Assembly (NCBI GenBank): GCA_023248635.1 | Contig: JAHFED010000016.1 | Coordinates: 69,539-105,716, forward strand | DNA from: Myxococcales bacterium | GTDB lineage: Bacteria; Myxococcota; UBA727; VGSZ01 | Direction of reading: 5' to 3' | DNA: 36,178 nucleotides | In this document: piece after piece, positions 1-7,624 of the stretch | Position numbering within the stretch: position 1 is the stretch's first letter | Layout of the letters: each line of letters starts with the position of its first letter | Notes under the pieces: model-generated | Databases searched by the model: none | The model's input: only the letters and a program-made list of their open reading frames with translations | What the model was told of the DNA's origin: nothing | Program-made: the position numbers and the translations under genes

Positions 1-121
1 CCGTTGGCACGGCGCACCGTGCTTCCTGCTTTGCGCCGTTGGCACGGCGCACCGTGCTTCCTGCTTTGCGCCGTTGGCACGGCGCACCGTGCTTCCTGCT
101 TTGCGCCGTTGGCACGGCGCA
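1..121. repeat. 35-bp tandem repeat, 3.5 units
   Basis: Three exact 35-bp units begin at 1, 36 and 71, followed by a partial unit at 106-121. Each starts CCGTTGGCACGGCGCA. The array ends 20 bp before the start codon at 142. Decayed relatives occur at 33371-33475, again just upstream of a gene. The unit begins with a sigma-54 -24-like TTGGCACG, but the -12 GC element is absent at the right spacing. The array may extend left of the window. Confidence 0.9.
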
Positions 122-141
122 AATAGACCCAGGCCACCCGC

Positions 142-1968
142 ATGAGCCCGGAAACCCGAAGCTTCAACCTGCGCACATGGTTCTGGGGCGGCGCCGTCCT
201 GGCCGTCGTCGTCGCCTTGACCTTCGCATCGAGCGCGACGGCACCTTTTCTGACCTTTGATGATCCTCTCTATGTGCTCGGAAATACGCCGATTCAGACC
301 CCAGGTCTGGCGGGAATCATGGCCTTGTGGAATCCCCGCGATGCTGAGCTCGGGCACTTCATCGAATATTTTCCGGCGCGCGATTCTATCTACTGGGTGC
401 TGTGGCAGCGTTTTGGTGCCTGGCCGACGGCGTTTCATGTGGCCAATCTCCTGTTTCATTTCACGTCATCGATCTTGGTGGTGGCGCTGGGCGTTCGCCT
501 CCGCCTGTCGCCTGGGGCCTGCTGGAGCGCCGGGCTGATCTTTGCCGCGCATCCTGGGCACCTCGAGGCTGTGGCCTGGATCGCTGCCCTGAAGGACCCG
601 ATGTACACGGCCTTCCTCCTGGCCGCCGTGCTCTGCTACGCACGCTCTATCGACGATGGACGGCGCCTGGCCTCTCCGGCCACCCTTGCCTTCTTGGTGT
701 TGTCCCTGTTGTCCAAGAGCATGGGTTTTATTGCGCCTGTGCTGTTTATTTTGATTGAGATATTTGCCGAGAATTCGATGTTGGATATCAAAAAAATCAT
801 CGGTCGGTTGGTGCTGCCTACGCTGATCTCAGCGCTGTTCTTGTTGCATTTTCTATGGATTGCAAAGGCCAATGGTGTCATCGTGCCACCCCATGGTGGA
901 AGCTGGGGCAACCACGTCGTCTTCGCTCTGTGGGGGTTCACGCGCTACCTGCAGCAAGCCCTCGTGCCCTTCGATTTCGAGTTCAACCGCTGCTTCGCAT
1001 TTCCCAACGGCGCCAGGGACCCGCGCTTCGCCGTGAGCATCGTCGTCGTCGTCGTCTACGCCGTGGCGCTGCTGCATCTTGGGCGCCGGGCTCGACGTCG
1101 GCCTCTGCCTTTCTTCTTGTTGGCTTGGTTCACGGCCGCGCTCTTTCCGGTCTTGAACCTCATCCCCTTCCCCGCTCTCGTTGCCGACCGCTACCTCTAT
1201 GCTCCGAGCGTGGCCCTGGCCTTGGCCCTGGGTTGGGCGGGGGACCGCTTGCGGCCGCGGCTGCGTCTGCCCGTGTTGGTGGCGGTCGTGGGCACCTTGG
1301 CCTCCGTCACGGCGCTGCGGGGGGCCCTGTGGCACCAGGAATGGCTGCTCTGGCAAAACACCGTCGACGACGAAGCTTGCCCGGACAACGGGCTGGGCCA
1401 CCTCAACGTCGGCGCGGCGCTGGGGGGGCACGACCAGCGCGCGGCCCTGCAGAGCTTTCACCGCGCCTTCAACCGTCCGGGCTTTGGCACCCTGGATCCT
1501 GCGACTCAATGCCAGGCCCACGCCGCCGCCGCCCAGCTGTCGTTGGCGCTGGGCGACCCCGCCCTGGCGCGGCGTCACGTCGAGCGTGCCATCTCGCTGT
1601 GCCCACAGAGCGCCGCCATTTGGGAGGCCGCCACCACGGTCTATGCCGGGACCGATGATGCGGTGCGCGAGCTTGAGGCCGCAGAGCACGCCGTCGCCTT
1701 CTCGGCTTTGCCCCGCCCGCAGAATTTCGGGCGCAGCGACGGGCGGCCCATTCTTGGTTTCGTCTGGAACCGCGGCCTCGCACGCTGGCAGGCCGGAAAG
1801 GTCGACGCCGCCGCCGCCGACTTCTTGTCCTGCTTGCAAGCCGACCCCGCGCAATTTTGCGTGCTCTACGAGGCCTGGCGTCACAGCGAGGAGGCCGGAA
1901 TCGACGCCGGCGCCAAAGAGCGCGTCGTTGGGATCGTTGGACCTGCTTGCGCCAACGAAGGGCGTTGA
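142..1968 (+). CDS. TMTC-like GT-C membrane glycosyltransferase with C-terminal TPRs
   Basis: A 608-aa integral membrane protein. The N-terminal two thirds hold about ten hydrophobic segments. After the first one comes an acidic FDDPLYV loop, and later a HPGHLEAVAWIAALKD segment. Both are typical of the TMTC/DUF1736 group of dolichol- or polyprenyl-phosphate-dependent sugar transferases, whose acidic first loop is catalytic. Residues about 410-600 are helical repeats resembling tetratricopeptide repeats, as in TMTC proteins. The predicted role is transfer of a sugar from a lipid carrier to an exported protein, with TPRs facing the partner; the sugar and substrate are unknown. The ATG at 142 follows only a weak ribosome site. 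A stretch around 715-870 is clearly more AT-rich than the rest of the gene. It is convergent with the next gene, and the two stop codons abut in TGATCA. Confidence 0.8.
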   Translation: MSPETRSFNLRTWFWGGAVLAVVVALTFASSATAPFLTFDDPLYVLGNTPIQTPGLAGIMALWNPRDAELGHFIEYFPARDSIYWVLWQRFGAWPTAFHVANLLFHFTSSILVVALGVRLRLSPGACWSAGLIFAAHPGHLEAVAWIAALKDPMYTAFLLAAVLCYARSIDDGRRLASPATLAFLVLSLLSKSMGFIAPVLFILIEIFAENSMLDIKKIIGRLVLPTLISALFLLHFLWIAKANGVIVPPHGGSWGNHVVFALWGFTRYLQQALVPFDFEFNRCFAFPNGARDPRFAVSIVVVVVYAVALLHLGRRARRRPLPFFLLAWFTAALFPVLNLIPFPALVADRYLYAPSVALALALGWAGDRLRPRLRLPVLVAVVGTLASVTALRGALWHQEWLLWQNTVDDEACPDNGLGHLNVGAALGGHDQRAALQSFHRAFNRPGFGTLDPATQCQAHAAAAQLSLALGDPALARRHVERAISLCPQSAAIWEAATTVYAGTDDAVRELEAAEHAVAFSALPRPQNFGRSDGRPILGFVWNRGLARWQAGKVDAAAADFLSCLQADPAQFCVLYEAWRHSEEAGIDAGAKERVVGIVGPACANEGR

Positions 1969-3423
1969 TCAGAGCACGTCGAAATTGACCTCGAGCCCCA
2001 AAGACGCGCCTTCGTCGACGACGTACTCGCCGGCATCGTCTCCGGCTGCCACGTGGGCCCGCCAGGCGCGACCGACCAGGTGCAGAACGTTGAGAATCAA
2101 GCCCACGCGTCCTTCGGCGGTGACGACGAAGCCTGGTCCGAGCAGCTGGTTTTGTCCGATGCCGGTCTGGGTGGCGGTGACAGCGCCGCCGGCCATCACG
2201 ATCCAGGTGGAGGCGCCGACCGTCGTCGTCAGGTTGCCGCTGCCCCGCTGCTCGTCGAGGGGAAGCTGGTCTTTGATCTCGGCGAACACCGTCACCATCT
2301 CGAGCACGCCGAGCTGCGCGCGCGCCTGATAGCCCCAGGATCCTGGCCGATCGAGCGCGAGCTTCGGCTTGCCCGTGCCCAAGGTGGACACGCGCTCGAG
2401 GGTGTAGAGCCGGTCGAACATGCGTGGCTGGTAGCCATCGCTGCCCCAATTGAATTCGCCGTCGACGTCGGCGCGCACGCCGCCGATGTCGAACATCAGC
2501 TGCAGCCCGGGGTGGACGCCGAAGCCGTTGACGGTGCGGCCCGAGGCCTCGGTCGTCAGCGCGTTCACGTCGAGGGAGGCGATGACCTTGACCAATTGGT
2601 TGTCGAGCACCGCCGCCTCGTTGTCGACCCCGTAGGCAGCGACCGTGCCGGTGCCCTGCGCCGCCGGGGCGTCGAAGTCCGCCGCCCCACTGACCCCGAT
2701 CAGCCAAACGCCGAGGACCTCGGTGCGTGGGTCGAGGTCGAGCTCGTTGGGTTGGAAGGTGGCATCGGGTGCCATGAACCAGAGCAAGGGCCGTCCATTC
2801 ACCCGACCCGCCAGGAAGCTCTGGGGGGCCAAGACGTCGCCGACGGCGATGCTGCCGCCGAGTCCAGCGAGATTGCCCTCGGCCAGCATGCCCACCCGCC
2901 GGGCCAGGCCGTCGGGACTGTTGGTCATGCGATCGACGAGGGTGTGGTGACCGAGGCTGAAAGAGAGGGCGCCGAGCTGCAGGTGCCCGAGCTTTTTCTC
3001 CTCGCCCAGCTCGAGCTGGGGAACCAGCGCCGACAAATCCCTCGTCGGCTCGGCGGCGAGCTGCAAGCCTGAAAAGGCCAAGCCCGTCGAGGTGAAGCCG
3101 CTGGCGAAGGGGCCGGCGCCCAAGCCGCTCGACGACAGCAGCCAGGGCAGCCGCCAACGCAGCTTGAAGAAGCGACGGTCGTCGGAGATCGGAGCCCCAA
3201 ACGAGGCCGCGCTGGGATTCTTGCGGGCGTCTTGGGTGAGGCCGGCGCGCTCCGTCGCCCCCGCGAGGCCCAAAGACACCGGCACGTCGGCGTGGACGAC
3301 GCTTGCCGCCAGAGCAACGACGACAAAGGCGGCGCCGACGCCGGCGACTTTGCAAGGGGCCGCCCGGCCTGAGGGCACAGAAATTTGATGTTCCAGCCGC
3401 TGGCGCGGCTTGCCTGTGCGCAT
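1969..3423 (-). CDS. exported beta-rich protein, possible outer-membrane protein
   Basis: A 484-aa protein of no family I recognise. I chose the ATG at 3423 because a strong GAGGGGAGG ribosome site lies just before it; the frame stays open upstream to 3525. The N-terminus is a long basic stretch followed by a hydrophobic run (GAAFVVVALAASVVHA) that reads as a signal peptide with cleavage after VHA. The mature part has many alternating hydrophobic/polar strands rich in Gly, Ala, Val and Leu, with few charges in the strands, and ends in NFDVL. This suggests a beta-barrel or other beta-rich envelope protein, but I see no diagnostic motif. It is transcribed away from panB and converges on the TMTC-like gene without intergenic space. 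Confidence 0.7.
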   Translation of the reverse strand: MRTGKPRQRLEHQISVPSGRAAPCKVAGVGAAFVVVALAASVVHADVPVSLGLAGATERAGLTQDARKNPSAASFGAPISDDRRFFKLRWRLPWLLSSSGLGAGPFASGFTSTGLAFSGLQLAAEPTRDLSALVPQLELGEEKKLGHLQLGALSFSLGHHTLVDRMTNSPDGLARRVGMLAEGNLAGLGGSIAVGDVLAPQSFLAGRVNGRPLLWFMAPDATFQPNELDLDPRTEVLGVWLIGVSGAADFDAPAAQGTGTVAAYGVDNEAAVLDNQLVKVIASLDVNALTTEASGRTVNGFGVHPGLQLMFDIGGVRADVDGEFNWGSDGYQPRMFDRLYTLERVSTLGTGKPKLALDRPGSWGYQARAQLGVLEMVTVFAEIKDQLPLDEQRGSGNLTTTVGASTWIVMAGGAVTATQTGIGQNQLLGPGFVVTAEGRVGLILNVLHLVGRAWRAHVAAGDDAGEYVVDEGASLGLEVNFDVL

Positions 3424-3758
3424 GAGCCTCCCCTCTTGGTTGGCGACCCAGTCCACAATCCGCGTCCAAGACAGATCTGTATTTGATTTCAAGCTGTTAT
3501 GGCCTCGGTTTTCAGCGACATCCAAACCCCAGCGCCTGAGGGCGGTGACAACGGTCAGGGCGACGCGGACTGTTCCGCTTCCTGACTTCGATCGATAGAT
3601 TGCCTCGTAGCGCCCGGGATCGCCCGGGACGGATCGGATCGCTTGGCAGCCGGGCTCGACCGGAATCCTCCGGCGGGCACCTCCTTCCCAGGTGCGACGT
3701 CTGCGCGAGCAGGCCCGCAGCTGACACGGGGCCAGCGCGTCTCACCGGAAAGCCCGTC
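3424..3758. other. divergent intergenic region, no clear gene
   Basis: This 335-bp region separates two divergent start codons (3423 minus, 3759 plus) and so should hold both promoters. I see no convincing -35/-10 pair, operator or riboswitch fold. The panB frame is open back to 3600, but that extension lacks panB-like sequence. Confidence 0.5.
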
Positions 3759-4679
3759 ATGTCGTCCCAGTTCCCCGTGACGCCGACTGCCTCCAATGCG
3801 TCCCCGAAACGGCCCCCGGTCACGCTGCGCACCCTCGCCCAAATGAAGAGAGACGGTCAGCGCATCACCATGCTGACGGGCTACGACGCCACCTTCGCCC
3901 GGCTGCTCGACGGCGCCGGCATCGACATGATCCTCGTTGGTGACTCCCTCGGCATGGTCGTCAAGGGCGAGCAGAACACCCTCAACGTCAGCATCGAGCA
4001 GATGGCCTACCACACCTCCGCCGTGGCCAAGGGCGTGTCCCGCGCCCACGTCGTCGGCGACATGCCCTTCATGAGCTACCAGTCCAACGACGACGACGCG
4101 CTCAAGAACGCTGCGCGGCTGCTGCAGGCGGGGGCGTCGTCGGTGAAGCTCGAGGGCGGCGCCAAGATCGCAAAGACTGTGGTGCGCCTCGTCGAAGCCG
4201 GCATCCCCGTGATGGGCCACGTCGGCTTGATGCCCCAGAGCGTGCACGCCATGGGCGGCTTCGTGGTGCAGGGCAAAGATCCCGAGAGCCGCCAGCGCGT
4301 GTTCGACGACGCCGTCGCCCTGCAAGAAGCCGGTGCCTACGCCATCGTGCTGGAGGGGATCCCCGAGGACCTCGCCCGAGACATCACCGACACCCTCACC
4401 ATTCCGACCATCGGCATCGGTGCGGGCAACTGCTGCGACGGCCAGGTGTTGGTGCTTTACGACCTGCTCGGGCTCAACCCGGATTTCACGCCCAAGTTCG
4501 TGAAGAAGTACGTCGACGGCGCCGCGGTGGTGCAAGAGGCCGTGCGGACCTACGTCGACGAAGTGAAGCGCCAGGTCTTCCCCGACGACGACCACACCTT
4601 CCATGCGCCCAAGCCCAAGGTGGTGTCCAAAGAGTCGCTCACCTTGGTGCACGGCCAGAAGGTCGTTGGCCACCACTGA
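3759..4679 (+). CDS. panB: 3-methyl-2-oxobutanoate hydroxymethyltransferase
   Basis: A 306-aa cytoplasmic enzyme of pantothenate (coenzyme A) synthesis. It transfers the hydroxymethyl group of 5,10-methylene-tetrahydrofolate to 2-oxoisovalerate to give ketopantoate. The protein carries the PanB hallmarks in order: TLAQMKRDG, the MLTGYDATFARLLDGAGID segment, the metal-binding VGDSLGMVV, the MPFMSY loop, SVKLEGG, PVMGHVGLMPQS, and the C-terminal IGIGAG...DGQVLVLYDLLG. Length is normal for the family. I chose the ATG at 3759 because similarity to the family begins shortly after it; the upstream frame is unlike PanB. No panC neighbour is visible. It converges with the retron array on the opposite strand. 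Confidence 0.95.
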   Translation: MSSQFPVTPTASNASPKRPPVTLRTLAQMKRDGQRITMLTGYDATFARLLDGAGIDMILVGDSLGMVVKGEQNTLNVSIEQMAYHTSAVAKGVSRAHVVGDMPFMSYQSNDDDALKNAARLLQAGASSVKLEGGAKIAKTVVRLVEAGIPVMGHVGLMPQSVHAMGGFVVQGKDPESRQRVFDDAVALQEAGAYAIVLEGIPEDLARDITDTLTIPTIGIGAGNCCDGQVLVLYDLLGLNPDFTPKFVKKYVDGAAVVQEAVRTYVDEVKRQVFPDDDHTFHAPKPKVVSKESLTLVHGQKVVGHH

Positions 4680-4732
4680 TCCCGCGTCCGCTTGATGTTC
4701 GACCGCGTTCCGAGATGGGAAAGACGCGGGAT
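4679..4732. other. 10-bp inverted repeat after panB
   Basis: A perfect 10-bp inverted repeat, ATCCCGCGTC at 4679-4688 and GACGCGGGAT at 4723-4732, is separated by 34 nt and starts on the last base of the panB stop. It could pair in transcripts from either strand between panB and the convergent retron array. It has no U-tract and a long loop, so it is not a classical terminator. Confidence 0.35.
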
Positions 4733-4956
4733 GATGCGCGTGAAGCGCGCCCGCGGCCCGCGTCCGGCTCCGCCGGCGCGGGGGGAGGTCTGCACCAGAG
4801 CTCCCAGAAGAGCATCTCCGACGGCGATGAACGAGACCGCTCCGCGGTCGAAGTTCAGCGAGATCGGGGATGAGCAGCTGCTGGGGCTCGATGATCGATG
4901 GGTGCCGCGTGGGCCGGCGCGCCCACGCTGACCGCGCGGGCCCGCTACAGGAGAAC

Positions 4957-5315
4957 GAAGCAGGCACAGACGTTTTCTTCCAGGCGTCGAAACAGCTCCG
5001 AAGGACCAGAGTGGGTGAACGAATCACCATCACTCTTGGGGCATCGGATGCCTCACCGGCCCACCGGGGGAGCAGCTTCAATTGCAGCTCCCTCCACGGC
5101 GGTCGGCGTCGTGGCCTCAGCGAGGGAGCTGCAATTGAAGCTGCTCCCCCGAAGTGGGCCAAGAACAGGCATCCTTGCGGAGGATGTCAGGCGGGTGTCC
5201 AGGTCGACGCAACATCGACCTTGTGCGCGAGGCACAACGGCTGAGCCGTTACCCACTCTGATCCTTCGAAAAACCTGTTCGACGTCGTCAAAGAAATCGC
5301 CTGTGCGTGCTCCTT
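4957..5315 (-). ncRNA. retron msr-msd RNA, copy A (distal downstream)
   Basis: A 359-nt unit, read on the minus strand like the reverse transcriptase. Its ends (4957-about 4995 and about 5272-5315) are imperfect inverted repeats, as expected for a1/a2, each holding the ACAGACG/ACAGGCG core. An inner pairing GAGTGGGT...ACCCACTC extends this closing stem. Just inside a1, the minus strand reads CAGCCG, with a candidate branching G at 5241. Three msr hairpins follow: TTGTGC/GCACAA, GGTCGA/TCGACC and CATCC/GGATG. The msd stem has arms 5065-5094 and 5122-5151, exactly complementary over 30 nt, around a 27-nt loop (5095-5121). The arm centre contains CAATTG. The msr and loop match copies B and C, but the stem does not. 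Confidence 0.88.
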
Positions 5316-5343
5316 CTCTCTCTTCAGTTCAGTAACCAAAAAT

Positions 5344-5700
5344 AGCAGACACAGACGTTTCCTTCTACGGCGTCGAAGCAATCGGAAGGACCCGGAGTGG
5401 GTGAACGAATCACCATCACTCTTGGGGCATCGGATGCCTCACCGGCTCGCCGGGGGAGCACCCCACGGTGCTGCTCCCTCCACGGCGGTCGGCGTCGTGG
5501 CCTCAGCGAGGGAGCAGCACCGTGGGGTGCTCCCCCGAAGCGAGCCAAGAACAGGCATCCTTGCGGAGGATGTCAGGCGGGTCTCCAGGTCGACGCAACA
5601 TCGACCTTGTGCGCGAGGCACAACGGCTGAGCCGTTACCCACTCCGAATCCTTCAAGAAAACTGTTCGACGCTGTAGAACAAATCGTCTGTGCGTGCTCC
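5344..5700 (-). ncRNA. retron msr-msd RNA, copy B (proximal downstream)
   Basis: A 357-nt unit starting 29 nt after the reverse transcriptase stop on the minus strand. The outer a1/a2 arms (5344-about 5380, about 5664-5700) pair across GCACGCACAGACG and the TTCTAC-GCGTCGAA segment. The inner GAGTGGGT/ACCCACTC stem matches copy A. The candidate branching G is at 5627. The msr hairpins and the 27-nt apical loop (5481-5507) match the other copies. The msd arms 5451-5480 and 5508-5537 are perfectly complementary over 30 nt. Compared with copy A, a central 12-nt block of each arm is replaced, with matching replacement in the opposite arm; the flanking GGGGGAGCA and GCTCCCTC are kept. Confidence 0.88.
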
Positions 5701-5729
5701 TTTCTCTTCAACAATCAATCACTCGAAAA

Positions 5730-7181
5730 TCAGTTGGTGGCGGCGGCTTCGAGGGCGTCGATTTCGACGAGGAAAGCGCGGCCTTTCACGGGATCGCTCT
5801 GAAACACGAAAGCTGCCAACCCCCGCAGGTGGGCCAAGCTCTCGCCTTCTTTGATCTTGCCCTTGGCGCGGTTGTGCAGCGCCGCCCGCAGGGTGCGCAC
5901 GACTTCGCGGGGAACACGGGTGGCCGACGTCGACGGCGACGACGCTGTCGCTTTGGGCCTCTTGTTGATGATGAGGCCAGTGACCACCTGACGCGCGCCA
6001 CCGCCCATGACAGTCGTCTTCTTGGCGTTGAGCTCGAAGCCTTCGCCTTGCAACACCACCCGCACACCATGGAGCAAAGATCCGATGGGTGCCGTCGACG
6101 ACGCGTCTTTCTTCTTGAAGGAGAAAGTGAGGTCGTCGGCGTAGCGGGTGTAGGTGCAGCCGAGCTTGCGGCCGAGGCCGGCCATGCGCTTGTCGAGCCG
6201 CACGCACAGCGCGTTGGTGATCATCGGCGACGCAGGCGATCCCTGGGGCAAGGCGCGCGCACCAGTGGCGACGTAGAGCGTCTGGCCGCGGAAATCGACG
6301 ACGTCGCGGGGGCTCTCGGTGCAGAGGAGCGCGACCAGCGTGGCCACTTGCTCGGGCAAGCCGGACTTGCGCAGCAGTCCTTTGACGCGCGGCAGAGTGA
6401 TGGTGGGAAAGAAGTCTTTGATGTCGACTTTGACGACGACGTCGGCGCCGGCGTGCACCAGGGCGTTGGTCTGGATGCTCTTTTTCGCGATGAAGCCATG
6501 GGCCGCCGAGTGCACCGTCAGGCGGTCGAGCAGGTTGTCGAGCAGATGACGCTGCACGCGCTTCAGGTCGGTCTTCGGTGCGGTGATTTGGCGGGCGCTG
6601 CCGTCGCGCTTGGGGATGGTGAAGCGGATGTAGTGGGAGCCCGTGTCGACGTCTTTGTGAAAGGCCAGCCAACGCAGACGCGAGATCGACAGACCCAAAG
6701 CCGACGCCAGCTTCGTCGGCGTCGTCCAGTCCGGGAGCCCGAGATCTTTGGCGCGGTCTTCGCGGCGTTCGATGTCGAACTTATCGATGTCGACAAGGTC
6801 GTTGTAAAAGACAGCGGACCCAAGATGATTGATGTGGGTTGCATGATAAGCCTGCCAGGCCAGCTTGCGCAGACGACGCTTCTCTGAGGCTTCAGCTTTC
6901 TTTCTTTCTTTGTACGACTTTTTCTGCGCGTCGGTGAGGGTCGCAGGATCCTCGGTCACCGCCAAGCCTGCCGCCACCAGTTGGGCGTGCAGCCACTTCT
7001 CGATGCCGCCAGCTTCATCGATGTCGGCCTGCCTCTTCACCCGGGCAGCCTGCTCGATCACCCGACGCTCACGCTCGGCTTCGGCGATCTTCGCCAGCAA
7101 AGGCGTCGGCGCCACCTCGAGGGCAGCGGTCTCTCGGACTTGGGGCGCATCGGCGCGCAGGAGGGAGTCGCTGGGCTGCAT
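5730..7181 (-). CDS. ret: retron reverse transcriptase
   Basis: A 483-aa retron-type RNA-directed DNA polymerase, close in length to the long-N-terminus myxobacterial enzymes such as Mx162. Visible motifs, numbered from the chosen start: a basic, helical N-terminal extension (about 1-170); the finger strand IRFTIPKRDG; HGF followed by the retron-diagnostic NALVH (239-243); catalytic VKVDIKDFFP (Asp253); QGSPASPMITN; the YADD catalytic box (347-350); and VTG in QVVTGLIINKR (400-402), the retron thumb motif. It would prime from the 2'-OH of a branching G in the msr RNA. I chose the ATG at 7181 because TGAGGT lies 6 nt before it. Alternative starts are the ATG at 7193 and a TTG at 7199. It lies between msr-msd copy C upstream and copies B and A downstream. 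Confidence 0.95.
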   Translation of the reverse strand: MQPSDSLLRADAPQVRETAALEVAPTPLLAKIAEAERERRVIEQAARVKRQADIDEAGGIEKWLHAQLVAAGLAVTEDPATLTDAQKKSYKERKKAEASEKRRLRKLAWQAYHATHINHLGSAVFYNDLVDIDKFDIERREDRAKDLGLPDWTTPTKLASALGLSISRLRWLAFHKDVDTGSHYIRFTIPKRDGSARQITAPKTDLKRVQRHLLDNLLDRLTVHSAAHGFIAKKSIQTNALVHAGADVVVKVDIKDFFPTITLPRVKGLLRKSGLPEQVATLVALLCTESPRDVVDFRGQTLYVATGARALPQGSPASPMITNALCVRLDKRMAGLGRKLGCTYTRYADDLTFSFKKKDASSTAPIGSLLHGVRVVLQGEGFELNAKKTTVMGGGARQVVTGLIINKRPKATASSPSTSATRVPREVVRTLRAALHNRAKGKIKEGESLAHLRGLAAFVFQSDPVKGRAFLVEIDALEAAATN

Positions 7182-7210
7182 GCAAGACCTCATACCCAAA
7201 GAGTCAGAAG

Positions 7211-7597
7211 GGAGCAGGAACAGACGCTGTCTTCATCGACGTCGAAACAGAAACGAAGCGGAGCGGGGCGAAGAGATCACCATCACTCTTGGGGCATCGG
7301 ATGCCTCACCGGCTCGCCGGCCGATGACCCCTCGGGGTCACCGGTTCCACGGCGGTCGGCGTCGTGGCCTCAGCGAACCGGTGACCCCGAGGGGTCATCG
7401 GCCGAAGCGAGCCAAGAACAGGCATCCTTGCGGAGGATGTCGGGCGGGTTTCCAGGTCGACGCAACATCGACCTTGTGCGCGAGGCACAACGGCTGAACC
7501 CTTCGCTCCCACTCCATTCAAGACGCGCAAGCGTCTTGAATATCAAATACTGCAAATCCTATCCGACCTCGAAGAAGAAATCGTCTGTGCGTGCTCC
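7211..7597 (-). ncRNA. retron msr-msd RNA, copy C (canonical, upstream of RT)
   Basis: A 387-nt unit in the usual retron position, between the SWIM gene stop (27 nt away) and the reverse transcriptase start (29 nt away). The outer a1/a2 arms, 7211-7243 and 7564-7597, pair across GGAGCA...ACAGACG and continue with TTC-TCGA-GTCG. The inner closing stem pairs GGAGCGGGGCGAAG with CTTCGCTCCCACTCC; it differs in sequence from A and B but still pairs. The candidate branching G is at 7494. msr hairpins lie at 7455-7473 and 7474-7490. The msd arms 7318-7347 and 7375-7404 are perfectly complementary and largely unlike those of A and B. The 27-nt loop (7348-7374) is the same. Only this copy has an extra 11-bp hairpin at 7516-7541. 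Confidence 0.9.
7516..7541 (-). other. extra hairpin unique to msr-msd copy C
   Basis: A perfect 11-bp stem (ATTCAAGACGC with GCGTCTTGAAT) with a 4-nt loop lies between the a1 arm and the branching-G region. It accounts for most of the roughly 28-nt length excess of copy C. No U-run follows on the minus strand, so it is not an obvious terminator. It may mark or regulate the copy that is co-transcribed with the reverse transcriptase. Confidence 0.7.
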
Positions 7598-7624
7598 TTT
7601 CTCTGTCAAAATAATATCAAGAAA

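Noticed and set aside
1-121. Sigma-54 promoters in the 35-bp repeat
   Set aside because: TTGGCACG is present, but the -12 element (GC within TTGCA at the fixed spacing) is missing in every unit.
4733-4956. Small open frames between panB and the retron array
   Set aside because: They are Arg/Pro-rich, lack ribosome sites and resemble no protein family; this 224-bp stretch shows nothing I can support.
5730-7181. Group II intron or diversity-generating retroelement reverse transcriptase
   Set aside because: There is no maturase/endonuclease domain, no intron domain V/VI fold, and no template/variable repeat pair. NAxxH and VTG motifs with adjacent msr-msd units mark it as a retron RT.
7516-7541. 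Rho-independent terminator after the SWIM gene
   Set aside because: The stem is strong, but no U-run follows on the minus strand and it lies inside the a1/a2-closed RNA.
4957-7597. CRISPR array
   Set aside because: The units are about 360-390 nt, self-paired at their ends, with variable inverted arms rather than short repeats and unique spacers. No cas genes are present.
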